Assembly: GCA_040880585.1 (NCBI GenBank)
Contig: JBBDID010000029.1
Location: 59,757 to 123,756, forward strand
Direction: 5' to 3'
From: Paracrocinitomix sp040880585
Lineage (GTDB): Bacteria; Bacteroidota; Bacteroidia; Flavobacteriales_D; Crocinitomicaceae
DNA length: 64,000 nt
Shown here: in pieces, positions 32,258-41,741 of the stretch
How the letters are laid out: each line of letters opens with the position of its first letter
Position numbering within the stretch: position 1 is the stretch's first letter
Translations under genes and position numbers: made by a program
Notes under the pieces: model-generated
Seen by the model: the letters and a program-made list of their open reading frames with translations, nothing else
The model's database searches: none
Told to the model about the DNA's origin: nothing

Positions 32258-34499
32258 TTCTTTTGTTTCACTGGCCTGTGCCTGGTATCCCTATGGAGAA
32301 GAGGTGAGATTTTCACTTTTTGGGTCGCACCTGGCAGGACACAATGATGCCAGTCCGTTATTTTACAGCTGCCATTTTTTTAATGATTATAAAGTGGATG
32401 AATATCGTGGACCAACTGAGAATTTGAACGAATGGTACGATTACTTCCATGGAAAATACAAAACGGAAGCTATAGATGAGTTGTTGTATCATTTTGATCA
32501 TGACACCAAAAAAAATGAAGTTGCAAAGAACCCTTTGATAGTCTCATTTGTGGTGGGGAATCACGTAAATGCTGCCGAGTATATCATGTTTGCTAAAAAA
32601 GTAGAAGAACAGTTGCGTGAAGATCATTGGGACAAAAAGAAGATGGATATTGAAGGCCTTCACCGCTCTATCGGAATTGCACAAAATAAAATCTTAAAAC
32701 TTCAGGATGCCTATTTACAGTTACGATATGCGTACCAACTGATTGTGATGAGTTATTACTTAGGTAAATATGATGATGTGCAGGGATATTATAAAAATTA
32801 TATTCTTAAATCTCCTGAAAAGAGTGTGATCAAGTGGTGGTCCATGTTTTTTTATGCCCTGACAAAAGAAGATGAAAACAAGCAAAATTATCTTTTAGCG
32901 CAAGTATTTGATCATTCAAAATCAAAAGCCACTTACATTTATAAAAAATTCCCTTCAGATCGTTTAAAAGCGGCGGGTGTACTCGATTTTTGTAAAGGTA
33001 ATGAGGATAAAGCCGCCGTTTTAAGTCTGTTGGCATTCAAAAATCCCGGTAGAGCAAAAGATCAGATCATGGAAATTGCAGATCTAACACCAAATTCGGA
33101 ATTGCTGGACATTCTTTTGATTCGGGAGATCAATAAAATGGAAGATTGGTACCTGACAGAAAAACACACCACTTATGAAACCGGCATAACTTCTAATTAC
33201 TTCAGTGATCGCGAAAAATTTGATTTTATCAAGGCGAAAAACTTTCAGTCCGATAAAAAATACCTGCGGGATTTCAGGGATATGGTTTCGGATATCCTGG
33301 AGCGTAAAAAAGTGGAGAATCGCAGTTTGTGGTTTACATCTTTGGCCTATATGTCTTATATGTTGGATGAAAAAGAAGCGACGGAATCTTACTTACATCA
33401 CGCTAAAAAACATGCAGAAACTGCTGAGATTAAAGGACAGATTTTGATCACAGAAATATTACACACCGTTAAATATGAGGATAAATGGGATGAAGGTTTT
33501 CAGGCCGATTTGATGAGAATGTTCTATGGATTGGAGAAATTCAAAAAAGATATCTATGATTATGATCGATTCAAATCACAAATCATGTTGGCGATTACCA
33601 ATAAATATCTTGAGATGGATAATTTTCTGCTGGCTTCATTGTTTCAGTCAAAAGTTAAAGCGAGAGTATTAAGTGAGTACGGTTGGGGATATGAACCAGG
33701 GTATCAATCTTTTGATTTGCTGAATGAAAATGCCACTTCAGAAGATATGGATGAATTCTTCGCCTTTTGGAATAAAAAAGATAAAACACCTCTTGAAGAA
33801 TGGTTAATGGAGGACATCAAAAAATACAAATGGCGATTGACAGATCTTTGGGCCACACAGTATTTTAGAGAAGATAAACTGGACAAAGCCTTAGCGATTT
33901 ACAGGACAATTCCGGATAGCGTTTGGCAGGTAGATAACTGGGAATTGCATTATTATTACAAGCAAGAATTGGACAATGACCCTTTTGAAACCAATATTTA
34001 TGGAAGAGGTCGTGGAAATGAAAGTGGGAATACGTATACTAAGCCAGAGTTTGTAGCAGAGATCATTCGTTTAAAAGGTTTGTTGGAAGGCGATACTAAA
34101 AATAAAGATTATTACGCCATGTTGTTGGGGAATGCCTACTATAATATGAGTTATCACGGAAATTCCTATTACTATACAGAGTATGGGTGGAGCGGTTATG
34201 AAAATGATGACTATGCCCGGGATCAGTCCTATTATTACACGGCAGAACGTGCCTTTAAATATTATGAAATGGCCGAAAGTTTGGCAGTCAATACTGAATT
34301 TGCTGCTTTCTGTTATCGTTTACAACTCAAATGTGTTTTTGATGAGATGTGGTACAATGATAGCATCAAAAACAAACATGCAAAAATGAGTCGGGAACAA
34401 GAGTGGGATGTATTTGCCGGGCGGTATCCGGAGCATTATCAGCTGTTGATGGGCTGTGATCATTTTGACTATTATTCTTCTGCCTGGAAGCGAAGTTAG
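32220..34499 (+). CDS. Large secreted helical-repeat protein, unknown
   Basis: 759 residues. Signal peptide MKNWMLSIAFLSSSFVSLA ending before a cysteine (ACAW), so it may be a lipoprotein. The remainder is helical with TPR/SEL1-like pairs (QDAYLQLRYAYQLIVMSYYL, FYALTKEDENKQNYLLAQVF) and Tyr-rich stretches near the C-terminus. I do not recognise a named family, but this gene and the one before it form a pair seen together in related bacteria. The start codon lies inside the upstream gene. Confidence 0.75.
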   Translation: MKNWMLSIAFLSSSFVSLACAWYPYGEEVRFSLFGSHLAGHNDASPLFYSCHFFNDYKVDEYRGPTENLNEWYDYFHGKYKTEAIDELLYHFDHDTKKNEVAKNPLIVSFVVGNHVNAAEYIMFAKKVEEQLREDHWDKKKMDIEGLHRSIGIAQNKILKLQDAYLQLRYAYQLIVMSYYLGKYDDVQGYYKNYILKSPEKSVIKWWSMFFYALTKEDENKQNYLLAQVFDHSKSKATYIYKKFPSDRLKAAGVLDFCKGNEDKAAVLSLLAFKNPGRAKDQIMEIADLTPNSELLDILLIREINKMEDWYLTEKHTTYETGITSNYFSDREKFDFIKAKNFQSDKKYLRDFRDMVSDILERKKVENRSLWFTSLAYMSYMLDEKEATESYLHHAKKHAETAEIKGQILITEILHTVKYEDKWDEGFQADLMRMFYGLEKFKKDIYDYDRFKSQIMLAITNKYLEMDNFLLASLFQSKVKARVLSEYGWGYEPGYQSFDLLNENATSEDMDEFFAFWNKKDKTPLEEWLMEDIKKYKWRLTDLWATQYFREDKLDKALAIYRTIPDSVWQVDNWELHYYYKQELDNDPFETNIYGRGRGNESGNTYTKPEFVAEIIRLKGLLEGDTKNKDYYAMLLGNAYYNMSYHGNSYYYTEYGWSGYENDDYARDQSYYYTAERAFKYYEMAESLAVNTEFAAFCYRLQLKCVFDEMWYNDSIKNKHAKMSREQEWDVFAGRYPEHYQLLMGCDHFDYYSSAWKRS

Positions 34500-34621
34500 T
34501 GATTAGATAGTCTTTCAGTTGAGTTTTGTCAAGTTCATCTTAAGCAGAAAAAAAATAGTGTTACTTTTAGAAAAAATAATACGGTTATTGGGAGAGGTGA
34601 GGGGATTAATCCAATGAAAAT

Positions 34622-37600
34622 ATGAAGCAATTACTCGGTTTAATTTTTATGGTAAATTGTCTGATTTTGAATGCTCAGGTGGACAAAGTGTATACTTCGC
34701 TGGATGAGGCTTTGCTAACTCCTGAGAAAGTCTATATACTTGATTTAAGAGAGCAGGGATTGACCACTTGTCCTGAATCCATAGGGGAATTCACCAACTT
34801 ATCAAGGCTTTACCTTTCAGATAATAAGTTGCGTAGTTTACCTGAGTCAATTGGTAAATTAAGCAATTTACGTGTTCTTTCTTTGAACGATAATCAACTG
34901 ACAGAATTACCGGCTTCTATCGTTAAACTGAAGTTGCTGCGGGCCGTATTTGCTGTACGTAACGACCTAAGAAAACTTCCTGAAGATATAGGTAAAATGA
35001 CAAGTTTACAAACATTGTCTATCTCTACCAATCGACTTACATCCTTGCCTGAGTCTATTCTTGAACTACCCTACTTGACAGGCTTGTACGCGGCAGAAAA
35101 TGAATTGACCTCTATTCCTGACTCCATTCACCAACTGCAAAGTCTTGAAGTACTTGCCTTATCACAAAATCGATTAACAAAGCTACCTGAAACCCTGGGG
35201 AAACTTACCAATTTGACAGGACTTGGTTTTTCTTCTAATCAATTGAAAGAAATACCCGAATCAATCGGAGCACTGATAAATTTAAAGCAACTTTATATGA
35301 GTGAAAATAAGATAAGGGTATTGCCTAAATCTATTTCTAAGCTGACGAATTTGGAGGAAATTTACGCCTCTTACAATCGCTTGACAGAATTTCCGAATAT
35401 TACACACATTACCTCTTTGACTACAATTTACCTTTCTAGTAATAAACTACGAGAAATTCCGGAATCCATTAGTAACTTAAATAATTTAATTTCTCTGTTT
35501 GTATCCAGAAACCAGTTCACAGAACTGCCCGAATCCTTTGGTGAATTGGAAAATTTGCAGGAACTTGATTTATCCAACAACGAATTTCGTAAATTACCTA
35601 AATCATTAGATAAGTTGTACCGTTTAAATGTTTTGGGAATGTCTTATTGTGAATTGAAGGAGATCCCGGAATTTGTCTTTCAGCAAAGCGATTTGGAAAA
35701 ACTCTATCTAACCGGCAACAAGTTGAAGACCTTACCGAAAGATTTAACCAAACTCTCAAAACTCAGTGAGCTTTACCTCTCAAGAAACCGGTTGAAAACG
35801 ATTCCGGATCCTATTTTTTCACTGAAAAATCTGACCAAATTATATCTCTCATCCAATGAACTAAAAACAGTTCCGATAGGTATTTCATGGCTACCTCAAC
35901 TGGAAGAACTGGATGTGTCAGGAAATGGATTTACTGCCGTTCCTGAAAATATTCTAAAGGTAAAAACCTTAACGGCGCTGGATCTTTCTTATAATGAAAT
36001 CTCATCACTTCCTGATAAATTTGTAGAGCTCACCGGTTTGAGTAAACTTTATTTATCCAACAACCTTTTGAGAAGTTTACCGGATGCTATGGGTGATCTC
36101 CGTAATTTAACGATTCTGAGTGTGTCGCAAAATGAGTTGGATTCACTACCCGCATCACTTTCTCAACTTGATTATCTAGCTGAATTGTATATCGATTATA
36201 ATCAGTTTGCAGAAGTACCTGAGTCAGTTCTTCAGTTGAAAACGGTGAGCGAGCTCGATCTTTCTAACAATAAACTTACCGATCTTCCTGAATCAATAGT
36301 AGAACTCACCAATTTGACTACACTTTATTTGGACAATAATCAACTGAAAGAAATCCCTTCTCCCCTTTTAAGAATGAACGGATTAGAAAAGCTGTATCTG
36401 GCAGAGAATCAAATCACCCAATTGACTGATTCCATTAGCCAACTGCATCAGCTGAAAGAACTATACCTAAATGGAAATCAACTGGCTTCTTTGCCCAAGA
36501 AGTTTTCAGAGTTGGATCAATTAATTGTGCTGGATATTTCCAACAATCAATTTTCACAACTTCCGGCTTCGGTGGTTCAGTTGGAAAATCTGGAAGTGCT
36601 TTTTCTTTCCTATAATCAGTTGAAGAACATTCCTGCATCCATTGTTGAATTGGAACAGCTCAAAGAACTTTACCTGGATGGAAATGAAATGGGAAGAATT
36701 CCTGAATCGGTACTTGAATTGAAGAAGTTAACAACTTTGAGTCTAGCCTACACCCAACTTTCTGATATACCGGAAGAAATTACTGAAATGGAAGATATGT
36801 CGATACTTTACTTATCTTCCAATCAATTGGCGAGCATACCTGATCCGGTTTTCAAGTTAAAACACCTCACTGAATTGTATGTGGATGGTACAGGTTTGAA
36901 AGAAGTAAGTGAATCTATCGGGGAGTTGAGAGAGTTGACCAAACTGGAATTATCGAACAATGAATTGACCCAAATTCCGGAATCAGTGAGAAATTTAATG
37001 GATTTAACCTGGCTGGGTCTGTCGGGAAATCAACTGAAAACATTGCCTGAATCAGTGGGAGGAATGGTAGATATGGAAGAGTTGTATGTATCCTACAACG
37101 GACTTGAAACTTTACCGGATTCCATTACAGAATTGTTGAGTTTGAAGAAATTGTACCTGGAAGGTAATCAGTTGCTTCGTTTGCCCGAGAATATGGGTCA
37201 ACTTCGCTTATTGAATGAATTGTATGTAGGGCGAAATCAATTGAAAAAACTTCCTGAATCCATAGGTGGGGCAGAACGCTTGAGAGTTCTTGAATTAACG
37301 GATAACCAATTGACGAAATTACCGGAATCCATCTCTCAACTTACCAAATTAACCAGCTTGACCCTGGTCAACAATCAACTGGTTGAATTGCCCGGTTCTA
37401 TTGGAGGCATGGAAGATTTAGAAGAATTATATTTGTCAGGAAATCAATTGAAAAAAGTACCTGAGTCTATTTCTCAACTTCGTGAATTGATTACATTGGA
37501 TTTATCCTATAATCAACTGAAATCCCTGCCAAAATCGATAGGAGACCTGGAAAATCTGAACGGTTTGGGATTAACTGAAAATCCGATTGAAGAAAAAGAA

Positions 37601-37648
37601 CAGGAAAAAATTAAAAAAGCTTTGCCTGATTGCCGATTGATGTTTTGA
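34622..37648 (+). CDS. Giant leucine-rich-repeat protein (1008 residues)
   Basis: Signal peptide (ends near LNAQ, residue 19), an N-terminal cap YTSLDEALLTPEKV, then about 40 tandem 23-residue LRRs (LPESIGxLxxLxxLxLSxNxL) from residue 40 to 985, and the C-terminal cap EEKEQEKIKKALPDC. No membrane anchor or T9SS domain is visible, so it is probably periplasmic or exported by another route. The repeats are diverged rather than freshly duplicated. It is the long paralogue of 2224-3180. The ligand is unknown; binding to proteins or glycans is inferred. Confidence 0.93.
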   Translation: MKQLLGLIFMVNCLILNAQVDKVYTSLDEALLTPEKVYILDLREQGLTTCPESIGEFTNLSRLYLSDNKLRSLPESIGKLSNLRVLSLNDNQLTELPASIVKLKLLRAVFAVRNDLRKLPEDIGKMTSLQTLSISTNRLTSLPESILELPYLTGLYAAENELTSIPDSIHQLQSLEVLALSQNRLTKLPETLGKLTNLTGLGFSSNQLKEIPESIGALINLKQLYMSENKIRVLPKSISKLTNLEEIYASYNRLTEFPNITHITSLTTIYLSSNKLREIPESISNLNNLISLFVSRNQFTELPESFGELENLQELDLSNNEFRKLPKSLDKLYRLNVLGMSYCELKEIPEFVFQQSDLEKLYLTGNKLKTLPKDLTKLSKLSELYLSRNRLKTIPDPIFSLKNLTKLYLSSNELKTVPIGISWLPQLEELDVSGNGFTAVPENILKVKTLTALDLSYNEISSLPDKFVELTGLSKLYLSNNLLRSLPDAMGDLRNLTILSVSQNELDSLPASLSQLDYLAELYIDYNQFAEVPESVLQLKTVSELDLSNNKLTDLPESIVELTNLTTLYLDNNQLKEIPSPLLRMNGLEKLYLAENQITQLTDSISQLHQLKELYLNGNQLASLPKKFSELDQLIVLDISNNQFSQLPASVVQLENLEVLFLSYNQLKNIPASIVELEQLKELYLDGNEMGRIPESVLELKKLTTLSLAYTQLSDIPEEITEMEDMSILYLSSNQLASIPDPVFKLKHLTELYVDGTGLKEVSESIGELRELTKLELSNNELTQIPESVRNLMDLTWLGLSGNQLKTLPESVGGMVDMEELYVSYNGLETLPDSITELLSLKKLYLEGNQLLRLPENMGQLRLLNELYVGRNQLKKLPESIGGAERLRVLELTDNQLTKLPESISQLTKLTSLTLVNNQLVELPGSIGGMEDLEELYLSGNQLKKVPESISQLRELITLDLSYNQLKSLPKSIGDLENLNGLGLTENPIEEKEQEKIKKALPDCRLMF

Positions 37649-37655
37649 TGTGAAG

Positions 37656-38429
37656 TTACAAACGGCTGACTCCGGTATTCTTTTTCCCGATTTCAAACAT
37701 ATAACGAACAGAAAACTGAAAGAAACGGTGGGCTTTTGTTTCTTCTCCGGCTGGATTTCGATAATCCGGGAACCCAAATTGATAGGAAGCATTTATCCCA
37801 ACACCATTTGCCTGATAACCGATTCCCGTTTTAAAACCATAGTCCAGTACCCTCAAGCCAGAGGTAGTAGAAGATTCTGTATAACTTTCTTCGTATCCTT
37901 TAGGAAATAATTGTTCAATGAATTCATTCCCGCCGGTCAACTCGCCAATATCAAAGGCAGCAGTAAAAGGAGTATAGGCCGTGGTAAGTTCCTTCTGTCT
38001 TGCAGCTACCATAAAACCCACATATCCTCCGTAAAAAACTGAGAATCCTTTATAGTCATAACTCGCCATAATAGGAATTTCCAAATAATGCTGCGCTGTT
38101 CTTCCCGAAGTATTGTAATAAGTATTTAGGTCCATTCCTTGAGGAATCATGCTGGAATCAACAAACCCAAAAAAATCAAAGGTAGTCGTGTCTGCTGAGG
38201 AATAGGTCTGTCTTTTTTGAGAATAGTTAAAACCACTGCGCAGTGAAAAATAGTCTGTAAATCGATACCGAAAGGCACCACCTCCATACCATCCCGGTTC
38301 GTAGTTGTTGCCGATTGTTAATTCATCCATATGAATGAGGTTCATTCCAATCTCTGCACCAACTTCTATTCGTTGTGAATGTCCTGAAATGCAAATTCCA
38401 AATAAAAGAAAGAGAAATGAGTATCGCAT
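37656..38429 (-). CDS. Outer-membrane beta-barrel protein (PorT-like)
   Basis: 257 residues. Signal peptide ending GHSQ, then repeated amphipathic strands: IEVGAEIGMNLIHM, GGGAFRYRFTDYFSLRSGFNYSQKR, YLEIPIMASYDYKGFSVFYGGYVGFM and the terminal FFQFSVRYMFEIG. Fits the outer membrane protein beta-barrel (OMP_b-brl_2) family. The stop codon is 7 bp from the end of the convergent LRR gene, leaving no room for a classical terminator. Confidence 0.85.
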   Translation of the reverse strand: MRYSFLFLLFGICISGHSQRIEVGAEIGMNLIHMDELTIGNNYEPGWYGGGAFRYRFTDYFSLRSGFNYSQKRQTYSSADTTTFDFFGFVDSSMIPQGMDLNTYYNTSGRTAQHYLEIPIMASYDYKGFSVFYGGYVGFMVAARQKELTTAYTPFTAAFDIGELTGGNEFIEQLFPKGYEESYTESSTTSGLRVLDYGFKTGIGYQANGVGINASYQFGFPDYRNPAGEETKAHRFFQFSVRYMFEIGKKNTGVSRL

Positions 38430-38552
38430 AAGATGCCCTATTTTGGTGTTAAAAGTAATGAGAAAATTTAGAGAATGAGTGGGTTTCTCAACAGATATAT
38501 TCGCTCATCTTTATCTGCTTGAGGAGCTTCAATTTAAAAATGAACGAGGCTT

Positions 38553-38724
38553 TTATTTCTTCAGGCTGCTGGGATATGGAATATAAGTTTCATCACCTGG
38601 AACTTTGGGGATTTTTTTTTCTTTCCACAATTGAATAGCGGCTTCAATTTTCTTTTTATCGGAGGAAACGAAGTTCCAATCGATATAACGCTTTTCAGGA
38701 AAAGGACAAAAACAATTTGGAGAA
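38553..38724 (-). pseudogene. 3' remnant of a pirin gene
   Basis: The minus strand encodes EKRYIDWNFVSSDKKKIEAA, then WKEKKIPKVPGDETYIPYP and a TAA stop: the well-conserved C-terminal end of pirin-like cupins (WNFVSSDKxRIExAxxxW...PKVPGD). No start and no N-terminal cupin domain are present. The frame is lost at about 38724-38750, where transposase sequence begins on the other strand. The exact junction cannot be fixed by eye. Confidence 0.75.
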
Positions 38725-38979
38725 ACAATTATTTCAACACCAGACGGAAGACCATTAAAGAGAGATAGTGAATATCAAAAAAAGAAAAAACGTAAGAAAT
38801 TCCGGAGAAGAGCTGCTATTGAACCGCTTATTGGTCATCTAAAAACAGATTATCGAATGGGACAAAACTATCTCCACGGCATTGATTCACCTCAAATTAA
38901 CGCTTTTTTAGCCGCAACAGGGTGGAATCTTAAAAAGATGATGCTTCAATTAAAGATAGAGACAAAGTCTTTTGTCTAA
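38725..38979 (+). pseudogene. 3' remnant of an IS5-like transposase
   Basis: The plus-strand frame reads TPDGRPLKRDSEYQKKKKRK, FRRRAAIEPLIGHLKTDYRM, GQNYLHGIDSPQINAFLAAT, GWNLKKMM and stops at 38977-38979. The RRRAAIEPxIGHLKxDxRM block with the final E and R is the C-terminal end of IS5-group DDE transposases. The 5' part, including the first two catalytic Asp, is missing. Confidence 0.85.
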
Positions 38980-38980
38980 T

Positions 38981-39030
38981 ATCTTTAATCTTGGAGAGAA
39001 ATAAAAAACTTGTTTTTTAAGGAACGACTA
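38981..39030 (+). mobile_element. Terminal 50 bp of an IS5-like element (right end)
   Basis: The exact reverse complement of 63951-64000. It ends in GGAACGACT, likely the terminal inverted repeat. It directly abuts the stop codon of the toxin gene at 39032-39376. Confidence 0.8.
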
Positions 39031-39031
39031 A

Positions 39032-39376
39032 CTACTTAAAATTGTCTATAATTCTTTGTCTATCTTCATTTTCTTTATCGTTCTTATGGTAGATTTCAAT
39101 AAAGATTATTTTATCTTCTTTTTCAAAATGAGCATAAATCAAACGCAATCCCGAATTTACCCCTCTCCCTTTCAATGCTCTACAAGCTATTTTTTTTACT
39201 TTTATTACACAAGTTTCCAAACCTAAATTGTCAATTTGAAAACTGAACGGAGGTCTGACTTCGGGTTTCTTTTTTAGAATAGCTTTTACTTCAAACAAAT
39301 CATCATTTAAAGTCCTGTATTTTTTCAAGAGTTTCTTTAAATCCTTTTTAAATTCTACTAATTCTTCAAAAGTCAT
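39032..39376 (-). CDS. RelE/ParE-like toxin
   Basis: 114 residues. A basic N-terminal helix pair (KKDLKKLLKKYRTLNDDLFE) followed by the beta core with ACRALKGRGVNSGLRLIYAHF and the C-terminal IIFIEIYHKNDKENEDRQRI, a pattern typical of RelE-superfamily toxins in Bacteroidota. Proteins of this fold cut mRNA on the ribosome or poison gyrase. It overlaps the 3' end of the PanA gene by 4 nt (ATGA), in antitoxin-first order. The IS remnant ends 2 bp from its stop codon. Confidence 0.82.
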   Translation of the reverse strand: MTFEELVEFKKDLKKLLKKYRTLNDDLFEVKAILKKKPEVRPPFSFQIDNLGLETCVIKVKKIACRALKGRGVNSGLRLIYAHFEKEDKIIFIEIYHKNDKENEDRQRIIDNFK

Positions 39377-40176
39377 GCTTGTTCAATTTCATCACCATAA
39401 TTCCTCACAGAATATGGGGCTTCTCTATAAAAAGCCAATTCATAACTAATGTCCTTTCCCTCATCAGTAACTTCCCAAGGTAAATCTTTATGAGAATAAT
39501 TACTTATTGCAGCCGCAGACCAATCACTCATTTGTTCAATAACCCTATCTAGAATTTCAGTTTCACTTGCTTTCAATTCCTCTAAATTTGCTTTTTCTAA
39601 AGGTAAATAACGAGTCTGCGGATGACCATAATATTTAGTTTTGACCCGTTTCAATGCTCCTCCCTCAATCATTTGATTGATAATTGTATTTAATTTTTGA
39701 GGTACAGGACCAAATGGTAATTTTTTATATTTTGCACCAGTTAAATGTTCTTCATATAACTCATAATAATTAAAATCAGAAAAATACAGTAGTTTATAAA
39801 GAACCGTTTCTCCAACATTTGGTTTTCCTGCACATTTTTCTAAAATGTATAATAGCACATTTTTAAACTTATCAACTTTTAAATTAGGCACAGCAATACG
39901 TTCTTCAACAACAGTAGTATTTTTTTTATTCTCCTCATTAATTTCTTGATGAATCTCAAAATTTTCAGACATAAAATCATCTAGTGAAAATTCTAATACC
40001 ATTGACAACTGTTGCAATTCAAGTATATTAACGCTCCTATTGCCTAATTCAATTTGAGCCAAGGAAGGACGAGAAATATTAACAATCTTCGCTAAATCCT
40101 CCTGGGATAATCCTTTAATCTTACGGAGTTGGGTTATCCTCTGACCAATTTGCTTTTGTGATAATTTTGTTTTCAT
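39373..40176 (-). CDS. PanA-type antitoxin: Xre HTH plus Panacea (SocA/DUF4065) domain
   Basis: 267 residues from MKTKLSQKQIGQRI. A longer frame of 314 residues runs into a GC-rich repeat-like spacer and was rejected. Domains: HTH_3 (about 7-62; GLSQEDLAKIVNISRPSLAQIELGNR region), an acidic linker, then the Panacea domain (about 95-255) with ETVLYKLLYFSDFNYYELYE, LTGAKYKKLPFGPVP and LKASETEILDRVIEQM. Panacea antitoxins pair with many unrelated toxins. Here the partner is the overlapping RelE-like gene. Autorepression through the HTH is inferred. Confidence 0.88.
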   Translation of the reverse strand: MKTKLSQKQIGQRITQLRKIKGLSQEDLAKIVNISRPSLAQIELGNRSVNILELQQLSMVLEFSLDDFMSENFEIHQEINEENKKNTTVVEERIAVPNLKVDKFKNVLLYILEKCAGKPNVGETVLYKLLYFSDFNYYELYEEHLTGAKYKKLPFGPVPQKLNTIINQMIEGGALKRVKTKYYGHPQTRYLPLEKANLEELKASETEILDRVIEQMSDWSAAAISNYSHKDLPWEVTDEGKDISYELAFYREAPYSVRNYGDEIEQA

Positions 40177-40261
40177 ACCTATTTTTCCTTTCGTTTGCGC
40201 CACAAAGATAAGAAATGTTTCGATATAAAACAATAATATGTTTGATTTTAAAACATTTATA

Positions 40262-40352
40262 TTGTTAAATTCCCGCCGTCGCAAGCATATCGCTCGTGCC
40301 GCCATGCAAGTCGCCACTTATGTTATGCGTAAAACCGTTAGCACCTAAAGAT
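40262..40352 (-). repeat. GC-rich attC-like spacer upstream of the PanA gene
   Basis: In gene direction: GTGCTAACGG just after the MFS stop codon, then CGCATAACATAAG, GGCGACTTGCATGGCGGC, and ATGCTTGCGACGGCGGG, ending in AATTTAACAAT. Its GC content is far above that of the flanks. The layout (AAC core after a stop codon, GC-rich middle) resembles the spacers of the 0.7-6.6 kb array, though no clean hairpin is seen by eye. Confidence 0.35.
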
Positions 40353-40356
40353 AAAA

Positions 40357-41598
40357 TCACAAATTTTTTGCTGTTGATTTTTCGGGAATCAAAATCTTGA
40401 GATTGATCAATGCAATGATTAACGCAATGATCGGCAATGCACTGATTAAATAATAAACCTTGTACTGCATCATTCCATATAATCCTGCAGCGAGTACCGG
40501 AAATGAAGCCATAGCAAAAGAGTTGATCGATTCACTGATTCCCATAATTTCTCCTTGTTTTTGAGGATCAGCATGGATAGAAATAAGAGAATTGAAAGTG
40601 GGAAAGCAAATCGATAATCCTAAATTCATCACGTAATAAAAGGCAATGTATAACCAAAGATCGTCAGTAAGGGTAATACAAAACAGTCCGATCGCCGATA
40701 AGCTCAACCCAATGATGAGTGTTTTTACTGCCCCAAACCAACTGATAAATCGCTTGGAAACAAAAGCCTGATTAAAAGAAAGGAAAACACCCACCACCAA
40801 CATGAAAAATCCCAGTTCCCTTTCTTCAAATTTAAATAGGTCGATTAAAAACAGGGCAATGGTGGCAATGTAAAAAGCCATCATGGTGTGAAATAACAAT
40901 TTCATCCAAAAAATAACCCGAATAATGGGAGCGGGTTTTACCGCTCTAATACGGCGAAGGATAAAAATGCTCTTGAGTAAACTTTGTTTTGTCTTTTCCC
41001 CTCGTTTTTCAACCGGATGTGATTCTTTTAACCAAAAAAAGATGGTGAGGAGGGTTAAAGTTGAGATCACTACAGCCACCAACAATGTTCCCGTATATCC
41101 CAGTGAAGTGGAGGCTGCCAATCCACCCAAACCCGGACCAATAATCAACCCTAAACCTGCGATTCCGCCTAAATAACCAAATATATACGATTTCTGTTTT
41201 CGGGTGGTCACATCTGCCACGTATGCATTGGTTACCGAAGCATTTCCGCCGGTTACCCCGTCCAGAATTCTTGAAAAAGCAATGACCCAAAGTGGCAATG
41301 CAAATCCCAGTATATTTTTTTCGGGTAAAGAGAGCGCTAAAATAAACACAAACCAACTGAGCAAGGTGCCTGCCTGACTGATAATGAGAATGGGTTTTCT
41401 CCCTCTTTGATCAGATAAAGCGCCGAGATAAGGAGAGCCCAAAAACTGAAAGGCAGAATAAAAAGTCAATAACAATCCATACACCCACTCGTCCGCACCA
41501 TAAGAAGACACGATAAAAGGTAAAACCGGCATGAGGATACTGAATCCCAATACATTGACAAAGGTTAATAAATAGGCAGGTATGAGCTTTTTTGTCAC
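40357..41598 (-). CDS. MFS transporter, TetA-like
   Basis: 413 residues with twelve hydrophobic segments. Motif A after helix 2 is clear (GALSDQRGRKPILI), and motif C-like GLIIGPGLGG is in helix 5. Best fit is the DHA1 drug-efflux group with TetA and related proteins. The substrate cannot be inferred. Located on the inner membrane. It stands alone between the TA pair and the cytochrome c gene. Confidence 0.9.
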   Translation of the reverse strand: MTKKLIPAYLLTFVNVLGFSILMPVLPFIVSSYGADEWVYGLLLTFYSAFQFLGSPYLGALSDQRGRKPILIISQAGTLLSWFVFILALSLPEKNILGFALPLWVIAFSRILDGVTGGNASVTNAYVADVTTRKQKSYIFGYLGGIAGLGLIIGPGLGGLAASTSLGYTGTLLVAVVISTLTLLTIFFWLKESHPVEKRGEKTKQSLLKSIFILRRIRAVKPAPIIRVIFWMKLLFHTMMAFYIATIALFLIDLFKFEERELGFFMLVVGVFLSFNQAFVSKRFISWFGAVKTLIIGLSLSAIGLFCITLTDDLWLYIAFYYVMNLGLSICFPTFNSLISIHADPQKQGEIMGISESINSFAMASFPVLAAGLYGMMQYKVYYLISALPIIALIIALINLKILIPEKSTAKNL

Positions 41599-41741
41599 GT
41601 TTTAAATCTGAGAATTTTGATTGATTTCAATAAGAAAAAATATGGTCGAAGATAAGGACTATCTGACAGAAATTAGTTGGTGGAATGTTAATTTAATTTG
41701 ATCAGAGCAGATCGCACAGAAAATAGCTAATTTTACAATTG

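Noticed and set aside
34622..37648. LRR gene as a recently expanded DNA tandem repeat
   Set aside because: The 69-bp DNA units are well diverged from each other, so this is an old expansion.
39373..40317. 314-residue start for the PanA gene
   Set aside because: The extra 47 codons run through the GC-rich spacer and give a cysteine/arginine-rich string unlike the family; the ATG at 40176 begins the HTH properly.
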